A stretch of 64,000 nucleotides of DNA from Azospirillum sp. SYSU D00513. GTDB lineage: Bacteria > Pseudomonadota > Alphaproteobacteria > Azospirillales > Azospirillaceae. The stretch's first letter is position 1. The number at the start of each line of letters is the position of its first letter. The notes below the pieces were generated by a model. It saw only the letters and a list, made by a program, of their open reading frames with translations, did not search any database and was not told the DNA's origin. Shown in pieces: positions 25,319-33,443 of the stretch. Location of the stretch: the NCBI RefSeq assembly GCF_017356015.1, contig NZ_JAFIQV010000027.1:1-64000 (forward strand), read 5' to 3'. Made by a program: the position numbers and the translations under genes.

Positions 25319-25855
25319 ATGATTAGCTTTCCGGTCAGGGCCGACGAGAACGGACGCATCGACGCGCTGCAAGGCCTCAACATCGTGGACACGCAGGGGC
25401 ACGAGGCCGTCCAGCGCTTCGTCGAGATCGCCAAGGCGCTGTTCGACGTGCCGATGGGGGCCGCGACCCTCCTCGACGAGGACAAGCAGTGGCTCTACGC
25501 ACGCTCCGGCCTCGCCGTGTGCGAAACGGGCCGCGACGTGGCCTTCTGCAACTATCCCATCTACCACGAGGAGCTGTTCGAGGTCACCGACGCCACCCTC
25601 GACCCGCGTTTCCGCGACAACCCGCTGGTCACCGACGCGCCGCACCTGCGCTACTACTGCGGCGCGCCGATCTTCTTCGACGGCGTGCCGCTCGGCGCGC
25701 TCTGCATGCTGGACGTGAAGCCGCGGGACCCCGCATCGGAGGTCCACAAGAAGGTGCTGACGGAGCTGGCGGCGGCCGTCGCCCGCGAGATCTCGGTCTC
25801 GCTGCAGCTCCGCCGCGCCACGGCCGAGCTGACCTCGCTGCTGGCGGAGATGTAA
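25319..25855 (+). CDS. Single-domain GAF sensor protein
   Basis: 178 aa from ATG 25319, with GAGGAG (25306-25311) overlapping the stop of the EAL-like gene. Almost the whole chain is one GAF domain: IAKALFDVPMGAATLLDEDKQWL, CETGRDVAFCNYPI and LRYYCGAPIFFDGVPLGALCML, followed by a helix that ends at LTSLLAEM. Cys residues in CETGRDVAFC and YYCG could bind a ligand, a cofactor or a redox signal. With no attached output domain it probably acts by partner binding, most likely with the EAL-like protein of the same operon. Confidence 0.75.
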   Translation: MISFPVRADENGRIDALQGLNIVDTQGHEAVQRFVEIAKALFDVPMGAATLLDEDKQWLYARSGLAVCETGRDVAFCNYPIYHEELFEVTDATLDPRFRDNPLVTDAPHLRYYCGAPIFFDGVPLGALCMLDVKPRDPASEVHKKVLTELAAAVAREISVSLQLRRATAELTSLLAEM

Positions 25856-25893
25856 GACCGAGTGCAGGGCGGGCGGGCCGGCGCCGTCGGGCC

Positions 25894-26922
25894 TCACTGC
25901 ACCGGCGGCTGCCCGGCGTGCGGCTGGTCCGGAGCCGGCGGCTCCGGCCGGGCGTCCGGCCAGACGCTCGGCACCGGCGACCCGTTGAGCGCGAGCGCGC
26001 GGACGGTGGCGCGCAGGGACCGCAGCAGCGCGCGGGCGATGGCGCGGGACTCCGAGCTGCCGTCGCAGGTCGCGGCCCAGCGCAAGGCCGCCGCATGGGC
26101 CTGGAGGGCGTCGGCGAAGCCCTCCCCGTCGGCATCCACCCAGGTGACGCAGGTCGCCAGCGACGCGACCATGGCCTGCGCGGCCTGGTCGCCGTTGGCG
26201 GCGAGCTGAAGGTCGGACAGGGCGTGCCGCAGCCGGGCGCCGATGGCGTCGGGCCGGGCAATGGCCTTCTCCAGCCGGTCCACGGCCAGCAGAAGCCGGA
26301 TGCGCTCCCGGCTCGGCGGGACCGCGCGGGAGGAGGGCGGCGGCAGGCGCAGGGGCTCCGGCCCGGCGGACAGGGCGGGATACTCATCGGAAAACTGGGG
26401 CGGCGGCTCGGCCGGGGGCAGCCGGAAGGTCGCGGTCCTGGGCTCCTGGCGGTAATCGTCCTCCGGCGCCTGGCTGGCGGACCGGACGTTGGGCGGGACG
26501 CCCGACTCGTTGCGGCGGCTCAGCACCGCCTCGATGCGCTGGATCAGGGTGGCGGCGGTGATCGGCTTGGCCAGCACCGTGTCGGCCCCGGCGTCCCAGG
26601 CCGCGCGCACGGTCGCGAGGTCGGCGTTGCCCGTCAGCACGATCACCGGCAGGTCCTGCCGCGTACAGCCCGGCGACTGCCGCACCCAATAGAGAAGCTG
26701 TCCGCCGCTCACCGGCTCCATCAGCCAGTCGGTCACCATCAGGTCGAACCGCTCGCGGCGCAGCAGCTCGCGCGCCTGCTCCCCGGCCCCGACGGAGACG
26801 ACCCGGCCGACGCCCCACAGCGCCAGCATGTCCCTGAGCGCGCTCTGGAGCAGCGGGTTGTCGTCCACCACCAGGATCTTCAGGTTGTGGCGCTGGGCGC
26901 TGGGCATGGAAGCGTTCGTCAT
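25894..26922 (-). CDS. Response regulator: receiver domain plus uncharacterised C-terminal domain
   Basis: 342 aa from ATG 26922 (MTNASMPSAQR). Residues about 13-130 are a complete receiver domain: KILVVDDN (acidic pair), LMVTDWLM (phospho-acceptor Asp), VIVLTGNAD (Thr) and VLAKPIT (Lys). After a proline-rich linker, residues about 215-335 form an alanine- and leucine-rich helical region with no known DNA-binding or enzyme motif. The gene converges with the GAF gene. Proximity to the EAL-like and GAF proteins suggests a shared signalling role but no kinase is adjacent. Confidence 0.8.
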   Translation of the reverse strand: MTNASMPSAQRHNLKILVVDDNPLLQSALRDMLALWGVGRVVSVGAGEQARELLRRERFDLMVTDWLMEPVSGGQLLYWVRQSPGCTRQDLPVIVLTGNADLATVRAAWDAGADTVLAKPITAATLIQRIEAVLSRRNESGVPPNVRSASQAPEDDYRQEPRTATFRLPPAEPPPQFSDEYPALSAGPEPLRLPPPSSRAVPPSRERIRLLLAVDRLEKAIARPDAIGARLRHALSDLQLAANGDQAAQAMVASLATCVTWVDADGEGFADALQAHAAALRWAATCDGSSESRAIARALLRSLRATVRALALNGSPVPSVWPDARPEPPAPDQPHAGQPPVQ

Positions 26923-27147
26923 GGGGCGCGCGGGCTCCGGCTCGGGTGACAAGCCGAATATCCGCACCCCGCGCCATGCTTTCAGGACATGGAGAGGGGT
27001 TATCGCCGTTCCGTCCCGCCGCCCCGCCCGCCGGGTAGGGGATGACGCGCCGGATCCCCGATCGAAAGTGGTGAGAGGCGGTGAAAAGGCCCGAAAGGGG
27101 GATGTCGGCGGGACCGGCCGGGACGGCCGCCAGTCCGGGCTCGGTAC

Positions 27148-27801
27148 TCACCCGATGGCGGACTCCGCGATTCCGGTGAAGGCCATGCCGAGCGCCCAGA
27201 CGCCGAAGCCGGCGAGCGCCAGGCCGGTGCAGTGGTTCAGCAGGGCCAGCCGCTCGTCGGAGATGCGGTGGCGCACCGCCGCCACTCCCAGCGACAGGCC
27301 CATCCACCAGGTCGAAGCACCCAGGAAAATCCCGAAGACCAGGGTAGTGGCGTCCATCCGGCCGAGATCGCCGCCCAGCCCGAAGCCGGCGAAGACGGCG
27401 ATGAAGGCCATGATGGTGGCGGGGTTGGTCAGGGTCAGCGACAGGCCGGTCAGGAAGCCGCCGAGCATGCTCGGCGCTCCGGCGTTGCGGCGCGCCTCGG
27501 CCTCCTGGTCCTTCGGCTTCTGGCGGAAGGTGCGGACGGCGACGACGATCAGGAAGATCCCGCCGACGAGCTGGAAGCCGATCTCGTTGCCGCGCAGGAA
27601 GCTCATGGCGGCCGACACGCCGAAGGCGGCGATGGCGCCGAAGATGGTGTCGGCGACCGCCGCCCCGAAGCCCGTGGAGAAGCCCATCATCGGGCCGTGC
27701 TGGAGCGTGCGGCGGATGCACAGCAGGCCGATCGGCCCGACGGGCGCCGCGATGGCGATCCCCAGGACCAGCCCCTGCAGCAGCACCACCAACTCATGCA
27801 C
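27148..27801 (-). CDS. LysE/RhtB-family amino-acid exporter
   Basis: 217 aa from GTG 27801 (reads MHELVVLLQGL); longer frames read through the divergent promoter region. The family signature LGIAIAAPVGPIGLLCIRRTLQHG is at the N-terminus, followed by GFSTGFGAAVADTIFGAIAAFG and the conserved FLTGLSLTLTNPATIMAF. Six hydrophobic segments are seen. Such inner-membrane proteins export amino acids or derivatives such as homoserine lactone. It is divergent from the nucleoside-salvage operon with about 300 bp between. Confidence 0.85.
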   Translation of the reverse strand: MHELVVLLQGLVLGIAIAAPVGPIGLLCIRRTLQHGPMMGFSTGFGAAVADTIFGAIAAFGVSAAMSFLRGNEIGFQLVGGIFLIVVAVRTFRQKPKDQEAEARRNAGAPSMLGGFLTGLSLTLTNPATIMAFIAVFAGFGLGGDLGRMDATTLVFGIFLGASTWWMGLSLGVAAVRHRISDERLALLNHCTGLALAGFGVWALGMAFTGIAESAIG

Positions 27802-28100
27802 CAACCCGGCGTCCCCCTTCGGACCTGATCCGCGCGGCCCCACGGAATGCAGGCCCGCGACTCGCGACGGTTGGGGCGGGGTGTACCCGTCCTCCACCAT
27901 CCCGTCAACCAGCCTGCCGCCGAATCGGCTCCACCCGGCACCAAGGGCCCGGCACCAACGGATAGGACCAAACGGTCCCTGTCGCGCCGCGCGCGGCGCG
28001 GCTATGCTCCCGTTCCGGGCCAAGGGCCCGCCCGCGCCGTGCGGCGCGGCCACAGCTTTGGACGATGCGGATGAGCGAAGGCGGCGGAGTGCCGGAGCCG

Positions 28101-28505
28101 ATGAAGGACCGGCTGATCGGGGAGGCCCGCGCGGCGATGGCCAGGGCCTACGCCCCCTATTCGAACTTCCCGGTCGGTGCCGCGATCCTCGGCGAGGGCG
28201 GCGGCATCCACGCCGGCGCCAACGTCGAGAACGCCGCCTACCCGCAGGGGCAATGCGCCGAATCCTCCGCCATCGGCGCCATGATCATGGCCGGCGAGCG
28301 CCGCATCCGGGAGATCGCCGTCATGGGCGGCCAGCCGGGCGACGGGCTGCTCTGCACGCCCTGCGGCGGCTGCCGCCAGCGGCTGCGCGAGTTTGCGGCA
28401 CCGGGCATGACCATCCATGTCTGCGGGCCGGAAGGGCTGCGGCGCAGCTTCACGCTGGAGGAGCTGCTGCCCCACTCCTTCGGCCCCGGCAACCTCGCCT
28501 TCTGA
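28101..28505 (+). CDS. cdd: Cytidine deaminase
   Basis: 134 aa from ATG 28101, which aligns with the usual start of tetrameric cytidine deaminases; in-frame ATGs at 28065 and 28071 would add 10-12 residues. It deaminates cytidine and deoxycytidine to uridine forms. Visible motifs are RAYAPYSNFPVGAAI, the catalytic NVENAAYPQGQCAE (zinc Cys and proton-shuttle Glu) and CTPCGGCRQ (two zinc Cys). It is the first gene of cdd-punA-deoC-deoA, a pathway that turns nucleosides into bases and pentose phosphates. Confidence 0.9.
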   Translation: MKDRLIGEARAAMARAYAPYSNFPVGAAILGEGGGIHAGANVENAAYPQGQCAESSAIGAMIMAGERRIREIAVMGGQPGDGLLCTPCGGCRQRLREFAAPGMTIHVCGPEGLRRSFTLEELLPHSFGPGNLAF

Positions 28506-28552
28506 CGGCCCCCCTCCAACCGGACCACGGCCCCAATCATGGAACTGAACGC

Positions 28553-29401
28553 ATGACCGCCGCCGGCGCCGCCGCGGAAATCCTGTACCGGGCCCCCGGA
28601 CGCCAGCCCAGGACCGGCATCGTGCTGGGCTCCGGCCTCGGCGGGATCGCCGACCGCGTCGAGGACGCCGTCATCATCCCCTACGGGGAGCTGCCCGGCT
28701 TCCCCCTGCCGAGCGTCGAGGGCCACGCCGGCCGGCTGGTGGTCGGGACGCTCGGTGGGGGAATGGTCGCCTGCATGCAGGGCCGCGTCCACGGCTACGA
28801 GGGCAACGGCTTCGCCGCGCTGAAGACGGCCATCCGCGCGCTGAAGCTGGCGGGCTGCGACGGGCTGGTCCTGACCTGCGCCGCCGGCTCCCTGCGGGAG
28901 GAGGTCGGGCCGGGCCGGCTGATGGCCATATCCGACCACATCAACCTGCTCGGCACCAACCCGCTGGCCGGCCCCAACGAGGACAGCTTCGGCCCGCGCT
29001 TCCCCAGCCTGACCGACGCCTGGGACCCGGAGCTACGGTCGCGCCTGCACGCCGTTGCGCGGGCGCGGGGCATCGACCTGGCGGAGGGCGTCTATGCCGC
29101 CTGCCTCGGCCCCTCCTTCGAGACGCCCGCGGAAGTGCGGATGTTGAAGGTTCTGGGTGCGGACGCCGTCGGCATGTCCACCGTCCCGGAATGCATCATC
29201 GCGCGGCATTGCGGCCTGCGGGTCGTGGGCTGCGCGGTCATCACCAACCTGGGCGTGGGTCTCGGCGACGGGCCGGTGGACCATGACCAGACGCTGCGCG
29301 CGGCTGGCGCCGCCGCCGCCGACCTGGAAGGGCTCCTGGTCGGCTTCCTCGAAGGCCTGAACGACACCGGCTCGAACCAAGAGGACGGACGCCGCCCATG
29401 A
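28553..29401 (+). CDS. punA: Purine nucleoside phosphorylase
   Basis: 282 aa from ATG 28553. It is of the trimeric type: the phosphate-binding GIVLGSGLGGIAD, then GFPLPSVEGHAGRLVVG, MQGRVHGYEGN, LTCAAGSL, LGPSFETPAEVRML and AVGMSTVPECI. It splits purine (deoxy)nucleosides with phosphate into base and (deoxy)ribose 1-phosphate. The stop codon overlaps the deoC start (ATGA), giving tight coupling. Homology to PunA/XapA-type enzymes is clear; which purines are preferred is not. Confidence 0.9.
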   Translation: MTAAGAAAEILYRAPGRQPRTGIVLGSGLGGIADRVEDAVIIPYGELPGFPLPSVEGHAGRLVVGTLGGGMVACMQGRVHGYEGNGFAALKTAIRALKLAGCDGLVLTCAAGSLREEVGPGRLMAISDHINLLGTNPLAGPNEDSFGPRFPSLTDAWDPELRSRLHAVARARGIDLAEGVYAACLGPSFETPAEVRMLKVLGADAVGMSTVPECIIARHCGLRVVGCAVITNLGVGLGDGPVDHDQTLRAAGAAAADLEGLLVGFLEGLNDTGSNQEDGRRP

Positions 29402-30216
29402 ATCTCCCCCCTGAGCTGCAGCAGGCCGTGGATGAGGCCGCCACGGCCACGACCCTCACCAAGAAGGCGGCGCGCCGCGCCATCGGCCTGCTCGACCTCA
29501 CCAGCCTGGAGGACGCGGACACCGACGGCACCATCCAGGCGCTGTGCCGCCGCGCCGTGACGCCGGCGGGTCCCGTCGCCGCCGTCTGCGTCTGGCCGCG
29601 CTTCGTGCGGACCGCGCGCAAGGCCTTGAAGGGCAGCGGCGTGCGGATCGCCACGGTGGTGAACTTCCCCGGCGGGGAGGGCACGGCCGCCTCGGTCGCC
29701 GAAGAGACGGCCGCGGCGGTCGCCGACGGGGCCGACGAGATCGACATGGTCTTCCCCTACCGCGCCTTCATCGACGGCGCCCGCACCCTGCCCAAGGGCG
29801 TGATGCACGCCTGCCGGGAAGCCTGCGGCGACAAGATCACGATGAAGGTGATCCTGGAATCCGGCCAGTTCCCGGACCCGGACCTGCTGTCCTGGGCGGC
29901 GCGCGACGCCATCGCCGCCGGTGCCGATTTCCTGAAGACCTCCACCGGCAAGACCAAGCCCGCCGCCACGCTGCCGGCCGCGGCGCTGCTCCTGCACGCC
30001 ATCGCCGACGCCGGCCGGCCCGTCGGCTTCAAGGCCGCCGGGGGCATCCGCGACGCCGCCACGGCGGCGGGCTACCTGGCCCTGGCCGAGCGCATCATGG
30101 GGCCGGACTGGGCCAGCCCGAAGACCTTCCGCTTCGGCGCCTCGGCCCTGCTCGACTCCCTGCTCGCCGCGGCGGAGGGGGGATCGGGGAAGGGTTCCAA
30201 GGACGCCGGTTACTGA
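29398..30216 (+). CDS. deoC: Deoxyribose-phosphate aldolase
   Basis: 272 aa. It cleaves 2-deoxyribose 5-phosphate to acetaldehyde and glyceraldehyde 3-phosphate. The Schiff-base lysine lies in GADFLKTSTGKT and the second active-site lysine in VGFKAAGGIRD. VVNFPGGEG and DGADEIDMVFPY are standard class I aldolase strands. Length fits the longer DeoC subgroup. The start overlaps the punA stop, and deoA follows after 39 bases. No phosphopentomutase (deoB) gene is in the window. Confidence 0.92.
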   Translation: MNLPPELQQAVDEAATATTLTKKAARRAIGLLDLTSLEDADTDGTIQALCRRAVTPAGPVAAVCVWPRFVRTARKALKGSGVRIATVVNFPGGEGTAASVAEETAAAVADGADEIDMVFPYRAFIDGARTLPKGVMHACREACGDKITMKVILESGQFPDPDLLSWAARDAIAAGADFLKTSTGKTKPAATLPAAALLLHAIADAGRPVGFKAAGGIRDAATAAGYLALAERIMGPDWASPKTFRFGASALLDSLLAAAEGGSGKGSKDAGY

Positions 30217-30255
30217 TAAGGTCCCGGCAAGAAGACCCAGCGAGAAAAGACGGAC

Positions 30256-31587
30256 ATGCTTCCACAGGAAATCATCCGCAAGAAGCGCGACGGCGGCCGG
30301 CTCGCCGCCGCGGAGATCGAGGGCTTCGTGCGGGGCATCACCGACGGCTCGGTGACGGAGGGGCAGGCCGCCGCTCTCGCCATGGCGGTCTTCTTCCGGG
30401 GCATGGAGCTGGAGGAGCGCGTGGCCCTGACCCGCGCCATGACCAACTCCGGCACGGTGATGCGCTGGGATCATCTGGACCTCTCCGGCCCGGTGCTGGA
30501 CAAGCATTCCACCGGCGGCGTCGGCGACAAGGTCAGCCTCATCCTGGCCCCGGCGCTGGCCGCCTGCGGCGGCTTCGTGCCGATGGTCTCGGGCCGCGGG
30601 CTCGGCCACACCGGCGGCACGCTCGACAAGTTCGAGAGCATCCCCGGCTACCGGGCCAAGCCCGACCGCGCGACGCTGGAGCGGGTGGTGAAGGGGGTTG
30701 GCTGCGCCGTCATCGGCGCCACCGACGACATCGCCCCCGCCGACAAGCGGCTCTACGCCATCCGCGACGTGACCGCGACGGTCGAGTCCATCGACCTCAT
30801 CACCGCCTCAATCCTGTCGAAGAAGCTCGCCGCGGGCCTCGACGCGCTGGTGATGGACGTGAAGTTCGGCTCCGGCGCCTTCATGGCGCGCTATGACGAC
30901 GCCCGCGCGCTGGCCGCCAGCATCGCCACCGTCGCGCGCGGCGCCGGCCTGCCGACCGTGGCGCTGCTGACCGACATGAACCAGGTGCTGGGCACCACCG
31001 CCGGCAACGCGCTGGAGATGCGCGAATGCCTGGACATCCTGCGCGGCGGCCCCGCCGACCCGCGCCTTTACGAGGTGACGGCCGCCCTCGCGGCGGAGCT
31101 TCTGGCGCTGGGCGGGCTGGCCGCCGACGCCGATGAGGGCCGCCGGCGGTTCGACCGCACCATGGCCGACGGCAGCGCCGCCGACCGCTTCGCCCGCATG
31201 GTCGCCGCCCTCGGCGGCCCCGCCGACCTGCTCGACCGGCCCGACGCTTACCTCGCCGCCGCCCCCATCGTCCGCCCGGTCTTCCCCGACCGGGAGGGTC
31301 GCGTCGCCGCCATCGACACGCGCGCAGCGGGCATCGCCGTCGTGGCGCTCGGGGGCGGGCGCAGCCGGGCCGAGGACGGCATCGACCACGCGGTCGGCCT
31401 CGCCGGGGTTGCCGGCCTCGGCGACACGGTCGGCCCCGCCGCCCGCCCGCTTGCCCTGGTCCACGCCCGCACCGAGGCCGGGTTCGAAGCCGCCGCCGCC
31501 ACGCTACGCGCCGCCTTCACCCTCGCCGCCGTCACCCTTGCCGACGAGGCGCCCGAGGCCGGGCCGCTGATCGCCGAGAGGCTTTGA
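30256..31587 (+). CDS. deoA: Thymidine phosphorylase
   Basis: 443 aa. It phosphorolyses thymidine and deoxyuridine to base and deoxyribose 1-phosphate. The N-terminal helical domain starts LPQEIIRKKRDGGRL. The phosphate-binding loop is LDKHSTGGVGDKVSLILAP, followed by VSGRGLGHTGGTLDKFESIPG and the family's VMDVKFGSGAFM. Length is normal for bacterial DeoA. It ends the cdd-punA-deoC-deoA operon. Confidence 0.93.
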   Translation: MLPQEIIRKKRDGGRLAAAEIEGFVRGITDGSVTEGQAAALAMAVFFRGMELEERVALTRAMTNSGTVMRWDHLDLSGPVLDKHSTGGVGDKVSLILAPALAACGGFVPMVSGRGLGHTGGTLDKFESIPGYRAKPDRATLERVVKGVGCAVIGATDDIAPADKRLYAIRDVTATVESIDLITASILSKKLAAGLDALVMDVKFGSGAFMARYDDARALAASIATVARGAGLPTVALLTDMNQVLGTTAGNALEMRECLDILRGGPADPRLYEVTAALAAELLALGGLAADADEGRRRFDRTMADGSAADRFARMVAALGGPADLLDRPDAYLAAAPIVRPVFPDREGRVAAIDTRAAGIAVVALGGGRSRAEDGIDHAVGLAGVAGLGDTVGPAARPLALVHARTEAGFEAAAATLRAAFTLAAVTLADEAPEAGPLIAERL

Positions 31588-31639
31588 GGGGTAGGGGAGC
31601 GGCGTCTGGGGATACCCTCCCGACCCGGTGCCGCTCCGC

Positions 31640-32395
31640 TCAGATGCCCTGGCCGCCGGACACCTCGATCCGCTGGGCATTGACCCACCGGTTGTCCTCG
31701 GACAGCAGGCTCGCGATCATCGGCCCGATGTCGTCCGGCAGGCCGACGCGGCCGAGCGCGGTCATGTCCGCGAAGAAGCGGTTGAACTCCGGGGTGTCGC
31801 GGACCGCCCCGCCGAAGAAGTCGGTCTCGATGGCACCCGGCGCCACCGTGTTGACGGCGATCCCGCGTCCGCCCAGCTCCTTCGCCATGTAGACCGACAG
31901 CACCTCGACCGCGCCCTTCACCGCCGCGTAGGCGGACCAGCCGGCTGCCGAAACCCGGGTCAGGCCGGAGGACAGGTTCACGATGCGGCCGCCGTCGGCG
32001 ATCAGCGGCAGCAGCGCCTGGGTCAGGAAGAACACGCCCTTGAAGTGGACATCGACCAGCGCGTCGAACTGCGCCTCGGTCGTCTGCGCGAACGGCGCGC
32101 CGTCGCCGTGGCCGGCATTGTTCACGAGATGATCGAAGGTCTTCCGCTGCCAGACGTCCTGCAATGCCTCCCGCATGCGTCCCGCGAAAGCCGCGAAGGA
32201 GGAAACGTCGCCGGTGTCGAGCGGCAAGGCGACGGCCTTGCGGCCCAGGGCTTCGATCTCCGCGACGGTGGCCCGCGCCTCCTCCGCGCGGCTCCGGTAG
32301 GTGAGGACGACGTCCCCGCCGCGGCGGGCGATGCTGAGCGCCGTGTTGCGGCCGAGCCCGCGGCTGGCTCCGGTGACGAGGGCGATCTTGGTCAT
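31640..32395 (-). CDS. SDR-family NAD(P)-dependent oxidoreductase
   Basis: 251 aa from ATG 32395 (MTKIALVTGAS). It is a classical short-chain dehydrogenase: TGASRGLGRNTAL (cofactor TGxxxGxG), LVNNAGHG (NNAG), GGRIVNLSSGL (Ser), then SAYAAVKGAVEV (YxxxK) and a C-terminal NRWVNAQRIEVSGGQGI. An Arg after the first strand region (TYRSRAEEAR) suggests NADP. It is divergent from an AraC-family gene across 145 bp, and that regulator probably controls it. Substrate unknown. Confidence 0.88.
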   Translation of the reverse strand: MTKIALVTGASRGLGRNTALSIARRGGDVVLTYRSRAEEARATVAEIEALGRKAVALPLDTGDVSSFAAFAGRMREALQDVWQRKTFDHLVNNAGHGDGAPFAQTTEAQFDALVDVHFKGVFFLTQALLPLIADGGRIVNLSSGLTRVSAAGWSAYAAVKGAVEVLSVYMAKELGGRGIAVNTVAPGAIETDFFGGAVRDTPEFNRFFADMTALGRVGLPDDIGPMIASLLSEDNRWVNAQRIEVSGGQGI

Positions 32396-32540
32396 GGTCA
32401 GGCTCCGTTGTGCGACGCTGTGGTGCGACCGCGCCACTATCGGTCCGGAGAGCCGGCCTTTGTTGCCGGAAGCTCGACGTTCTTTGCCCGATCCTACGAG
32501 ACCGCGTGCGTTGCCGGAGGCGAGGGGCTAGGCTTTGCGC

Positions 32541-33428
32541 ATGACCAGCCTGCTCGACGCCGTCCGCCGTCACGCCGAGGCTCACGCCGACGCGAACGGC
32601 CTGGCGCAGACCCCGATCCCGGGCCTCACGACCGTGCGCGCGACGGTGCCCAGCGGCCTCGTCCACGCGATCTCCCGCCCGCTCGTCTGCCTCGTGCTGC
32701 AGGGAAGCAAGCACGTCACGATGGGCACGCGGGGCTTCGCCTTCGCCGCCGGCGATTCGCTGCTGATCACGGCGGACGTGCCGACCGTGAGCCAGATCAC
32801 GCGCGCAAGCGTCGGCGCCCCCTACCTCTCGCTCGTGCTGGAGCTTGACCCGACGGTCATTGCCGACCTCGCGGCGCAGATGAGGGACGCCCAGCCCTCC
32901 GATCATGCGCCGGTGCGCGTCGATCCGACCGACGCCGAGGTGGCCGACGCGGCGCTACGGCTGATGCGGCTGCTCGAACGCCCGGCCTCGGTCCCGGTGC
33001 TGCACGCGCAGCTCGTCCGCGAACTGCATTACTGGCTGCTGGCCGGCCGCCACGGGGCGGCGATCCGCCGTCTCGGCTGGCCGGACGGCCACGCGCAGCG
33101 CGTCGCGCGCGCCGTGGCGCTGCTCCGGGCCGAGTTCGCGCAACGTTTGCCGGTCGAGCGCCTCGCCGCCGTGGCGGGGATGAGCCCGTCCTCCTTTCAC
33201 CAGCACTTCCGCGCGGTGACCTCCCTGACGCCGCTGCAGTTTCAGAAACATCTGCGGCTGATCGAGGCCAGGCGGCTGATGCTGTCGGAGGGCACGACCG
33301 CCGCCAACGCGGCCTATGCGGTCGGCTACGAGAGCGTGCACCAGTTCACCCGCGAGTACGGGCGGATGTTCGGCCTGCCCCCCGTCCGGGCCACGAAGGC
33401 GGCGAGGAGCAAGGCCGAAGCCGGCTGA
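32541..33428 (+). CDS. AraC-family regulator (AraC_N plus HTH_18), YqhC-like
   Basis: 295 aa from ATG 32541. The N-terminal beta domain contains PLVCLVLQGSKHVTMG, FAAGDSLLITADVPTVSQI and PYLSLVLELDP, the type-N AraC effector domain. The C-terminal double HTH has LPVERLAAVAGMSPSSFHQH and ANAAYAVGYESVHQFTREYG. Relatives such as YqhC activate neighbouring aldehyde-reductase genes; here the divergent SDR gene is the obvious target. The inducing signal is unknown. Confidence 0.88.
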   Translation: MTSLLDAVRRHAEAHADANGLAQTPIPGLTTVRATVPSGLVHAISRPLVCLVLQGSKHVTMGTRGFAFAAGDSLLITADVPTVSQITRASVGAPYLSLVLELDPTVIADLAAQMRDAQPSDHAPVRVDPTDAEVADAALRLMRLLERPASVPVLHAQLVRELHYWLLAGRHGAAIRRLGWPDGHAQRVARAVALLRAEFAQRLPVERLAAVAGMSPSSFHQHFRAVTSLTPLQFQKHLRLIEARRLMLSEGTTAANAAYAVGYESVHQFTREYGRMFGLPPVRATKAARSKAEAG

Positions 33429-33443
33429 TCGGAACCTGTTCCC

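Noticed and set aside
28539..28556. Six-codon ORF (MELNA) overlapping the punA start
   Set aside because: It could be a leader peptide, but it has no ribosome-binding site and no attenuator structure; chance is more likely.
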